From NCBI GenBank assembly GCA_947650365.1, contig OX393549.1, positions 89,057,556 through 89,121,555 of the forward strand: DNA of 64,000 bases, given 5' to 3'. A program made the position numbers and the translations under genes. Positions 21,373 to 31,074 of the stretch are shown in pieces (the first letter of the stretch is position 1; every line of letters begins with the position of its first letter). The stretch comes from Chamaelirium japonicum (Eukaryota; Streptophyta; Magnoliopsida; Liliales; Melanthiaceae). The notes under the pieces are model-generated. The model was not told where the DNA came from. It ran no database searches and was given only the letters and a program-made list of their open reading frames with translations.

Positions 21373-23577
21373 CTAGCGGGGAACAACAGTCTTATCTCCC
21401 ATGGCATCCACGTGTTTCTCAAAAGCCTTGGTCGGTAATGCCTTTGTGAAAGGGTCCGCCATGTTATCTGCAGACGCCACCTGAGTCACTACAACCTCCC
21501 CTCGCTTCTGCAAGTCCCGGATAATGTAGTATTTCCGTTCGATATGCTTACTCTTCTGGTGATATCTTGGCTCCTTGGATTGTGCTACCGCTCCACTATT
21601 ATTGCAGTAAAGAATAATAGGATCTTGAGCTCCTGGTACATATCCTAAGTCCGTGAGGAACTTCTTGAGCCACACCGCCTCCTTGGCTGCTTCGCACACC
21701 GCAACGTACTCAGCCTCTGTCGTCGAATCCACAATACATCCCTGCTTCACGTTCCTCTAACTGACAGCTTCTCCTCCCAATGAAAACACAAACCCTGACG
21801 TCGATCTCCTGGATTCCGGATCTGATACAAAATCAGAATCCGTATACCCAATCGGCATCAGTTCCTATGAAGAGTGAACTAACTCATAATCTCTCATCCT
21901 ATGGAGATACTTTAGTATACTTTTCAAAGCAGTCAAGTGCCCTGGATCCGGATTTGACTGATACCTGCCCATCATGCCTATTGCATAGCATATATCTGGT
22001 TTCGTGCACTGCATAGCATACATCAGACTTCCTATAGCCGAAGCATAAGGTATCTTCTGCATCTCTGCCCTCTCCTCAGGAGTCTTAGGACCCTGATCCT
22101 TGGACAATTTCATTCCATGTCTGAATGGAACAAGTCCCTTCTTGGAGTTGTACATACTGAATCTGACCAAGATAGTATCTATGTAGGCTGACTGCGATAG
22201 CGAGAGAGTCTTGTTCTGGCGATCTTGAGTTACCTTGATCCCCAGAATATAACTCACTTTACCCAGGTCTTTCAGGTCAAATTAAGAGAATAACCACACA
22301 TTCACTGTAGACAATATTCCAATATTGTTTCCAATAAGCAGGATATCGTTCACGTAAAGTACTAGAAAAACTATTGTAGTCTTATCACTCCTTTTATAAA
22401 CAAATGGTTCATCCACGTTCTGTTCAAATCCATAAGACTAGATAGCTTGATTAAAATGCATGTTCCAACTTCTGGATACTTTCTTCAGTCCATAAATGGA
22501 CCTTTGCAACTTGCACACCAGACTTTCCTGACCTTTTGCGACAAAGCCTGGAGGCTGGGATATATAGATGTCTTCTTCCAAATCTCCGTTGGGGAATGCG
22601 GTCTTGACGTCCATTTGCTAGATCTCCCAATCATAATAGGTTGCAATGGACAAGAGGATCCGGATTGACTTAAGCATAGCCACTGGTGAAAAAGTTTCGT
22701 CATAGTCGATCCCTTATCGCTGGGTATAACCCTTAGCGACTAGTCTAGCTTTGTAAGTCTCAACGGTACCATCCGGACCTCTTTTTCTTTTATACACCTA
22801 CTTACACCCAACAGGTTTAATGTTATGAGGCGGTGTTACAAGTGTCCAGACTGAGTTTTAGGACATCGATGTCAATTCTGCCTCCATGGCTTTCTGCTAT
22901 GCTGCATGGTCAGAGGATACCATCGCTTCGTCATAGTTCAGATGATCATCTTCCTGAAACTCTGGATCTACCAAGAAGGCTTCTCCAATGTATTTATCAG
23001 GAGCTCTTATGGTCCTTCCACTGTGACGAGCCTATGGTGGTTCTATAGGAGTCAATTCTACAATATCGTTTATCTTAGTGGTATCGGCTCCCACTATGTT
23101 TTCTATCTGTGTACTCCCATCAGTACCAAGCAATTCTTCAAGAACTACTTTACTGGTGGGCTTATGGTCTATTAAATAATCCTGCTCCAGGAATACGACG
23201 TTCGTCGAGACGACAACCTTTCTATCCTCAGGATCATAAAATAAGCCACCCTTTGTCCCTTTTGGATACCCAACGAACAGACATACCTTAGTCTTTGACT
23301 CCATCTTATCTCGCTTGTCCTTCCACACATGTGCTGGATAACTCCAAATCCTAAAGTGATGCAGGCTTGGCTTTCACTTCAACTACAGCTCTCAAGGAGT
23401 TAGAGGTAATGACTTTGATGGAACAAAGTTAAAAGTATATGCTGTCGTCTCTAAGGTATATCCCCAAAAACTAGGTGGCAATATTGCATAACTCATCATA
23501 GTCCGAACCATGTTTAAAAAAATTCGGTTTCTCCTCTCAGATACATCGTTTTGTTACGGTGTCCCTGGTGCAGTCAA
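21373..23577 (-). pseudogene. Copia A pol: integrase C-part, RT and RNase H, broken
   Basis: Minus-strand frames recover a piece with MWKDKRDKMESK at 23328-23032 and RT pieces between about 22800 and 22257. The RT/RNase H connection at 22257-21865 includes SYILGIKVTQDRQNK and PDICYAIGMMGRYQSNP. The RNase H end at 21750-21373 carries STTEAEYVAVCEAAKEAVWL and DNMADPFTKALPT. Several stops and frameshifts separate them. Comparison with Copia B shows that some stops lie at codons for Gln or Trp. Confidence 0.9.
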
Positions 23578-24645
23578 CTAGGATACGATCCCATGCTCAC
23601 ATAGGTACCTAATAAATTCATCCGATAGGTATTCGCCTCCTCGATCCGATCGAAGAGACTTGATACTCTTACCCGTCTGCTTTTCTGCTTCAGCTCTGAA
23701 CTCCTTGAACTTATCAAAGGATTCAGACTTCTGCCGTATTAGGTATATGTATCCAAACCTCGAGTGATCATCCGTGAAGGTGATGAAATACTCGAAGCCT
23801 CCTATGGCACGGACACTTATGGGCCCACATACATCAGTATATATCAAGTCTAATACCTTCTGAGATCTACTACCTTTGACTCGGAAAGATCTTTTAGTCA
23901 TCTTGCCTTCCAGGCAAGACTCACACATTTGTAGGCTTTCTGAGATATCTGGACTTAAAAGTCCTACCTTAACCAACTTATGAATCCTGTCTGAGGCTAT
24001 GTGTCCAAGTCTTAGATGCCAAAGGAGTGTTGGATTATCTAAGGGAATTTTCCTTTTAGATGAATTAACCACACAGGCTTCAGTTATGTTATCTTGCTTA
24101 TGATTGGAGTTAATTACATAGAGACCATTCTGTGTCTTTTCCTTATAAACAAAAGAGCCATTCAATTTAACTGACACACCAGAAGCATCAAATAAAACTG
24201 AAAAACCTTTATTATTCAATAAGGAAATAGAAATTAAATTTTGTCTCAATGATGGTACATAAAGTATGTCTCTAAGTAATAAACTTCTTCCATCAAGAAA
24301 CTGCAAGACGACATCTCTAACTGCTTCAGTCTCTGCCACGGTCTCAGTTCCTATACTTAGAATTATCTCCCGATCACCCAGTTTTCTTGTCTTCTTGAAC
24401 CCCTGCAAATTATTGCAAGCATGGTTAGTGGAACAAGAATCCACAATCCATGAAACTGGAGAACAACTGGATGCTACAAGGGATTCCATTATGTGGATTT
24501 GAGATATACCTGTCTCAGCCTTCTTGGGAGCCACACGGCAGTCACCCTTCCAGTGCCCCTTCTTGCCACATTGGAAATATTTTTCTTTGGGCTTCGCCAG
24601 ACCATCCTGCTTAGGAACTTGTGACTGCACCTGGCCTATCTTCAC
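23578..24645 (-). pseudogene. Copia A zinc knuckle, protease and integrase N-part
   Basis: An open frame of 355 codons. It holds a zinc-knuckle remnant (YFQCGKKGHWKGDC, with Tyr where the first Cys should be) and a protease box reading DSCSTNH rather than DSGxTxH. The integrase HHCC region has HLRLGHIASD followed by CESC, and its core carries YTDVCGP and SDRGGEYLS, so the Asp, Asp and Glu of the DDE core are all present. It ends at a stop where the sister copy continues with Gln. Confidence 0.92.
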
Positions 24646-24718
24646 GGGCTTCTTAGACTTTTTTTTTTTCTGAAACTTGTCTTTGGCTTTTAGAGAAAAC
24701 TTCTGCTCTACGTTTAGG

Positions 24719-25329
24719 GATTAGGCACCTGCCTTCATCCCGTCCTCTGCCGCCTGGAGCGCCGCTAGGAGCTCTGCGTTAGACATCTCCAACCGGTTAA
24801 GGTTAAAGTTGGTAACGAAGCCCTCAAACACTCCTGACAGAGACGCGAGAAAAATGTCAGTCTGGATCTCTGCATCCATGATGACATCGAAGGAACCAAG
24901 CTCATTCACATAGCCAAATAATTTCAGTATATGATCCCGAACTAAAGTCCCCTCTATCATCTTCGTGGACACCAATTTCTTGATGGTCAGGTAATGAGTT
25001 ATCCGACTACGACCCTCGAACATTTACTTTAAATAGAGCATCATGTCTGAAGCAAAGGCCATGTCTTCGACTTACTTCTGAAGGACGGTCTGCAAGGATG
25101 GCACTATGTAACACTTGCACATCTCATCAGTATATAGCCAGTCTTTCTATTCCTTCAACTGAGCCTCAGTAGTACTTGGTCCCGGCATGGCCGGTTGAGG
25201 GGTACTTAGGACAATTGTGTGTTTGCCAACCCTTAGGACGAGCATCAGGTTACGCTTCAAGTCCTCGTAATTTGGTCCTGTAAGTTTGTTATCATTAAGG
25301 ATGGAGGCAAGGGGGTCGAGCTTGGTCAT
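24719..25329 (-). pseudogene. Copia A gag, interrupted by stops
   Basis: The start at 25329 (MTKLDPLASILNDNKLTGPN) is the same as in Copia B. The frame stops at 25147 where B has Trp, resumes with MFEGRSRITHYLTIKKLV at 25023, and stops again at about 24721 where B has Gln. It is a UBN2-type plant Copia gag and would form the particle shell. It is no longer continuous. Confidence 0.9.
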
Positions 25330-27267
25330 GATTTCTGTAAATATTGGTTTAAAGCAAAAATTAGGGTCTACTACAATCTATTTTATGAAATTTAAAAATA
25401 GATAATGCTTACTCCAGTCGCTATGTCTTCACTACCTCAAGTTGAGACATCCAGGAATCTAAATTCCCTAGGCTCGAGCACTGAGACTATCGACCTTGAA
25501 TTGGAGTAACATCTCGGTGAAAGCATGCAATCGCTTCTGCCAACGGGGTTTTTACGACCCAATCTTCATCAGAATTACCCATGGCAAACTGAAAGACCTC
25601 CCAGTCTCCTTTTGGCCAGCTTTGTGTGACCCGCGTGCGCAGCAACGGTGGCTTCACACAAGCTTTCAGATGCTTCCCATAAATCTAGGTGGTATCGACA
25701 GGGGGGTTTATAGGCTCCCGCAGTGCAGGAAAAAATTGTCACCCATTGCCACTGGCATCCTCCATGTCCCGAAGAAAACCACTAGGCGAACCAGCATGGA
25801 AGGAAACACAACTCTCACCCGGTGGAAATATCGAACTGCGTACCTCCCACCCAGACCCTTAGCCGATTGATTGTGGAGGCCAGGGGCTCCCCTTTGGAGG
25901 GAACCTCTTACACATCCCTTCTTTATGAGGTTTTATGCATATCTAGAAATGTCATGACCTCCTAGACTTAGACCCTAGTCTACCGCACGCCCACTAGGAT
26001 TACAAATATTCCCGCAAAGCATTAGTATCCTTGGAAAATATCATAGTCCCTACCTCGAATACTCAGCTTTCGTCTTTCTTGCAAGGATCACATTGCATAG
26101 ATTCCAAGGATCCCGATACCACTAGTTTGCCCATAATCCTAAGATCTGGAGCCTAGCGTAAGGTCAACGTGGAAATGACTCCCACTAGAATAACGTCTTG
26201 TTCACAATTTAATGCCTGATGTCATAGTAAACCTCATCTCATTATAGGTTTCAATACTGGCCAAATAGGGATATCTGATAACCTCTGCCGGACCTAAACC
26301 TAATGGTGGCATAACCAAATCGTGATGAGTTCACACTACCATCAAACGTTAACTAGAAACGGGTATCACTTAGTAGAATCCTAACCTAACTTGGTCGCTA
26401 GGACCATGTGGGGAAATGGCATCCCACTAGGATTATCATACTTCTTATGGGAATATTAGTTATCTCTAAACAAATCAAACACTGCATCTATCTCGATGCA
26501 CAGTACTTGGCTACCTGAACTACCACGAGGCCGGTTATTACCTTTTCTTTTATCTAGCCACCGGATTCGCATATGTTAGAACCATATAGAGACACCGATG
26601 AATCCATAAACTTAGTACTAACCCTAAGCCTGATTTAGAGACTAACTCACAAGCAAGATAGATAATTAAATTATCATCGGGGTTCTCTAAACACTAAGAA
26701 AGAGAACAACAGAAAAACATCTAAACTGAGTCAAGTCCAAGGTCCGACTCCTGAACCTGAATAGCACAGCCAAGATATCTCGTTCTTCTATTCTGCACGA
26801 TCTTCGATGACAATCCCGATCATCACCAACGTGCATGCTTTCATCGAGTCTTTACACTCCATGGTACCGCTTGCCCGAACCGTGGATGTAGCATCATCTC
26901 CTTCTTCCTGTGACTGAAAAACTAACACGCTCCGAGCAAGTGCTCGTTCGTGTACAATTTCGCTAGAAAAAAAAGAAAACAATCCTAGAAAACATGGCCA
27001 GAAAACCGAGGGTGGTCAACCTCCACCCCCACCCATCTAGAGCCTTAAAATCCACAAGCACAATAATAATCAATGCAAAATTAAATCCGGGGTCCGACCC
27101 CTGGAGGCATGCAATCACAGATTACTATTCAGCGCGACACCTGCAAAAAGACGATACATAGCACAATCTATATGCATAATCTACGCCGAACCCCGACGAA
27201 AACATATGCCATCATATATTCACATGATGTTTTTACGAATTCATGCATGAAACACACACCAAAGTGT
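25330..27267 (-). other. Long untranslated leader of Copia A
   Basis: About 1.9 kb between the primer-binding site and gag, without a sense-strand gene. It matches the leader of Copia B (50257-52189). An antisense open frame of 124 codons lies at 25496-25870. Confidence 0.85.
25496..25870 (+). other. Antisense ORF in Copia A leader (124 codons)
   Basis: This frame runs opposite to the element and reads MNWSNISVKACNRF..., including KLKDLPVSFWPALCD and KTTRRTSMEGN. An aligned frame of 106 codons is open in Copia B at 51684-52004. A base comparison of the overlap shows roughly 20 amino-acid changes and about 10 silent ones, near what neutral drift would give. A coding role is therefore unproven. 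Confidence 0.4.
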
Positions 27268-27281
27268 GCTCTGATACCAAT

Positions 27282-29217
27282 TATTGGAATTGGATCTTGT
27301 TATTAGAGTTGCAGTAGAAGCAAAAGATAGATCCGAAGAACATACGGTGTATATTTCATTACAATTAATTCTACAAAATAATCTACATACAAATCTATGA
27401 TCTTAGCATATGTGCGGACACCCTAGAGGCATACTACGATCTACGAAAGTCATGCATGCATCTAGTTAGGCATTTAGAATCATCATACCTTGTGGATCTA
27501 TGATCCCGAGAGAACAAAATGATGATGAACCGCACGTGAATCGCAAGGGAAGCTGTCGGATGACACCTTATCCTTTGCGAATTGAGGATTCCTCGAAGTC
27601 CTATATCTGAGTATAAGGACTACGAGCCGACGGAGGAATTCGTTGCGAAGACAATGGCGAGCCGCAAGATCTCCTCCTTCTCTTTCTCTCTTTTTCCTTC
27701 TCCTTCCTTCCTCTTTCTTCTTCCTTCTTCTTCCTCTTTCTTCCTTGGCCGAAACCTCAGAGAAGGAGAGAGGGAGAGGGGGTTCGGATTTTTGGAGAGG
27801 GGAGAGGCTAGGGCCGGCCCCTCCCTCTTTATTCCTCTTATAGGGTCGGTCTCCTAGTGCTACAAGCAAGCTAGGGCCGGCCCTAGGTAGATAGGGATGA
27901 AAGGGGACGGTTTTTAGGGTTTCCACAAGCCTATCGTGAAGCCTGTACGAAAACGTCATTCACGAAAAGTAAAAAAACTGAAAGAGAGATTGAGTGAGGT
28001 GTGTTACTCGGAATCGAGTTTCGTCAGCGTCTATGAGCTCCTGGAATTATTCCGCTCATTCTAAGATCCATATTCAATATGTTCTGAGCTAAAATACCCC
28101 TACGGTCCCTAACATATGTGAATTAGGTTCTTAGGCTCCGGGCTTGCGCTCCATCATGCTACTTCGTATCCAACGTATCCAACCAGGTCGGGGAACAATT
28201 CCTATATGCAACGATAAGGTGGAACCTTCAGGGTTCAGGATCTATAGCTCCAACCGGATCCCTGATTAACTGTTTCGGTGACACACCGAAAGTTTCATTA
28301 ATCAGCCCTAATCTGATTAATCCGTGTAGCCACCCAAAGTGCGACGCGAGTTGAACTCTAGTGATCCTAAACTTATGTTACTCCCTCGTAACCCTGTTCT
28401 CTACTATACTCTGATAATCCTTAGTCCCTTCTATTACTGGTGCTATGATACGACTCGGGCGGTGGGGAGCACCGTCAGATCCCGATCGATCATCTGACTA
28501 GGAATTGATGACTTATCATCTAAATACCACACACCTTCCAGTTCTATGCCTAGCATCTGGAACATCGTCAGTCATACTGACAACCACCATGTCTGGGTTA
28601 ACTGTGTGGACAGATTGACTCATCAAAATGCACTCATCCAATATTGGACGTCGGATAACCTGTGGGGATTACATGTCACTCAAGCGCCAGTTGGTTAACC
28701 CAATGTACCGTGGTATTGAACTATGGAAGGTCCGCACACGTTAGCACATCAAAGCACCATACAGCTGGTTGGCCCAGTGTACATGGTCCCTTAGGGTTAA
28801 GGATAGATTATCTATAGTAGTAAGACGGTTTATGCACCAGTGTCTGAATCACTGAACTGTGCACCATCTTGGTTCCTGTTCAACACGATTATCGTGCTTG
28901 GTCAGGTGAATGGGAATCCCACGTTCCCGTGGTGGAGACTTTACCACATCCTCTACCTGCCAATAGCTTGTTCTTGGTGAAGCGACCAATATTACCTAAG
29001 CTGTGAACTAGTTCTAGGTCTACACACAACTGGTGCACTGGGTCTACCAAGCATGGATCCACCATGCGCCTCAGTGGACTACTGTGTTCCCTAGGATCCT
29101 TTTATTATATGTGTATTAACATATACCAAAGTAGTATTCTAATTAAAGCAATAACCAAAGTCATCTTTATTAATGTTAATATAGAAAATCCACGCTCAGG
29201 ACACACGAGCTACAACA
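27282..29217 (-). repeat. 5' LTR of Copia A (1936 bp)
   Basis: It matches 19424-21358 along its length. Its inner terminus reads TATTGG instead of TGTTGG, so the conserved TG end is mutated. The outer end is ACAACA at 29217, followed by the target duplication GTTGT. Confidence 0.95.
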
Positions 29218-29222
29218 GTTGT

Positions 29223-29522
29223 CCTTTAATATATTAGGCGGGAGAGCCTCCTCTTCATCGTCGAGAATTAACATCTGACCCCGTAGATTATGAAGAAAAT
29301 GATCTGATTCACCAAAAATTTAAATTATCTGTCGTGCAATCCTCTGGACTAACTTTGATTGTGATCTGCACACTTCGGGGAGGGACGTCAAATATTCTAC
29401 ATCCTTTTCTTCTCTGAGCAAATCATTCATCGTAGTGTCTGAGAGACACCTTGTCTTAATAACCTCATCCAGAAGTCGCTCAATTGTCTCAACTGTCTCA
29501 TCGATATCCCAACACCAAGCAC
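29223..29522 (-). pseudogene. Unknown gene exon, upstream piece, split by Copia A
   Basis: From a possible splice acceptor (..TGACAG at 29523-29528) the minus strand is open. It reads AWCWDIDETVETIERLLDEV, then a helical charged stretch with LLREEKDVEYLTSLPEVCRS, one in-frame TAA after ARQII, and then IFGESDHFLHNLRGQMLILD and DDEEEALPPNILKD. The frame runs straight into the Copia A boundary and continues in frame at 19418. Codon-like composition and lack of repeats distinguish it from flanking transposons. I do not recognise the protein. The internal stop makes it a pseudogene or a decayed captured fragment. Confidence 0.6.
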
Positions 29523-29528
29523 CTGTCA

Positions 29529-29859
29529 GATCACAGCCTCATCTAGAACCCTCCTAATTAAATATGAATTATCTTACAGTTAGTGCCTTTATTCGTGAAA
29601 TAACTAGATTGCTAATTAATTTTTCAATTCACTATCGAATTATTTTTTATTTTTTGGAGTAATTATGGATTGAACTTTGATAATGACTGATTGGTTGACT
29701 TAATATAATCTGAGTCCTAAGTTGTGTCGTGTAGGAGCACAACCCCACTACAACGTGCTTGAGCGCTGTCCATCCCAATACCAAGGACATGTCAAATCAT
29801 AGTTGAACTGCTCGAAACTATCCATGTGCCTTTCACACGCTAACCCTAATCTTCTTCAC
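29529..29859. other. AT-rich spacer, possible intron
   Basis: This lies upstream of the putative acceptor of the split exon. Near 29770 there is a degenerate relative of the exon start (a ccttggtattggga-type word on the minus strand). Nothing else is supported. Confidence 0.35.
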
Positions 29860-30470
29860 TTGTCGGGTGTATTAAGACAATGATCCTCACTCTCATTATT
29901 GATGTGGAACTAAACCGTGTGAGGCATGACCATCTCAACACCCCCCCCCCCCCCCCATACACACACACACGAGACACACGTGGCAAGGGCAAAATCGGGT
30001 AAAGCGCACTTCCGGAGAGGGTCCCAGCTCTGATACCATGTGTAGATACCCTCTCACCCCAAAACCCAGGTCGTAAGGGAGAAACCATTTGTAGATACCC
30101 TCCTACCCAAACACCCGGGTCATAAGTGGAGGTCCACCAGAGTGTATATAAGTACACCATTACCCAGCCACTAGCCTATGTGAGACTAAACCCAATAATT
30201 ACCCCCTCACACAAGGCTAAGGCTGAACACCCACCAGTCCCCTTCTCGTGACGGGTGATCAAGGAAGGAGGCACTCCTTAGGCACAACCTTGTCACATTC
30301 CAGCCCAACTAGGTCCAACTGGGTGGAACCTGACTTTGATACCATGTGATGATCCGAGCTCCTCCCCAAAAGGTACCTGTTGAGGAGGGAAGTGATCGGG
30401 TATATTAAGACAAGGACCCCACCCCCGTTACTAATGTGGGACTAAACCATGTGAGGCATGACTTTCAACA
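29860..30470 (-). mobile_element. Mosaic of two TRIM families
   Basis: A truncated LTR ends CATCTCAACA at 29940, followed by a C run and a primer-site-like gctctgataccatg at 30028-30041. Then come a partial LTR (30041-30089) and a full 108-bp LTR (30090-30197), both of the TGTAGATACCCTC family seen at 17964. An internal-like segment and another primer-site word (tttgatacca) lead to a 126-bp LTR (30345-30470) related to the truncated LTR at 29860-29940. Two TRIM families are nested or recombined here. Confidence 0.7.
29941..29956. repeat. C homopolymer then (AC)n
   Basis: About 16 C followed by a short AC tract. The length is unreliable. Confidence 0.85.
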
Positions 30471-30929
30471 GATTAATTGTACAATTAAATTGTAATAGTT
30501 GGTAGCATGTATATAATAATCTTATATATGATGGATTCAATTGCATATCAAGCACACATGTGTTTCCTTGATGTTTCCTGACAAAGTTTCCTTTTGTGAT
30601 TAGGTACTGTTTCATTGTAGGATCCGATCGAGATCAGTGGTGATCACGTTGGGAATGTGAACTGATGGTGCCAAAATTGTCACCAGCTCGTTGTCCACAT
30701 GGCAGTAACGGGAGGTGACACATGGAGACATCAGGGTCGTCCTCACCTTTGGATGCACCTTGAGCGGCTTGGTCGACCGAAGGGGCGACCTTTGGTAGCC
30801 AAAATAAAAGCCCCCCCAAGGGTGAGCTCGAGATTCAAGGCCAACCCTAATTTTTGGGTAAGCAGCATCGTGACCAGAATAGGACTTGGAGTTCAAAGAA
30901 TACTCCCAACGAAGCTTGCCTCCGCCATC

Positions 30930-31074
30930 ACGAGCAGCTCGCACGCGGAAGAGGTCTCCCGTGGCTGGCACCCACAGCACGCCTGGGAGCTCTCCCTAAC
31001 AGCACTCGATCAGCTCGCATGCGTAAGAGGTCACCCATGACTGGTGCCCATAGCACGCCCGAGAGCTCGCCCTG
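30930..31074. repeat. 76-bp tandem repeat in 5' LTR, first part
   Basis: About two copies of a 76-bp unit containing gatcagctcgcacgcggaag and ctgg.gcccacagcacgc. The array is cut by the inserted unit at 31075 and resumes at 33363. Confidence 0.85.

Larger units (their letters stand above)
19424..29217 (-). mobile_element. Copia A: full-length Ty1/Copia retrotransposon, 9.8 kb
   Basis: A minus-strand LTR retrotransposon with LTRs at 19424-21358 and 27282-29217, flanked by the 5-bp duplication GTTGT (19419-19423 and 29218-29222). The primer-binding site (reverse of gctctgataccaat, initiator Met tRNA) adjoins the 5' LTR at 27268-27281. A leader of about 1.9 kb precedes gag at 25329. The order gag, protease, integrase, RT, RNase H is that of Ty1/Copia. 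Many stops and frameshifts make it non-autonomous now. It is the same family as Copia B at 48293-58105, in opposite orientation. Confidence 0.97.
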
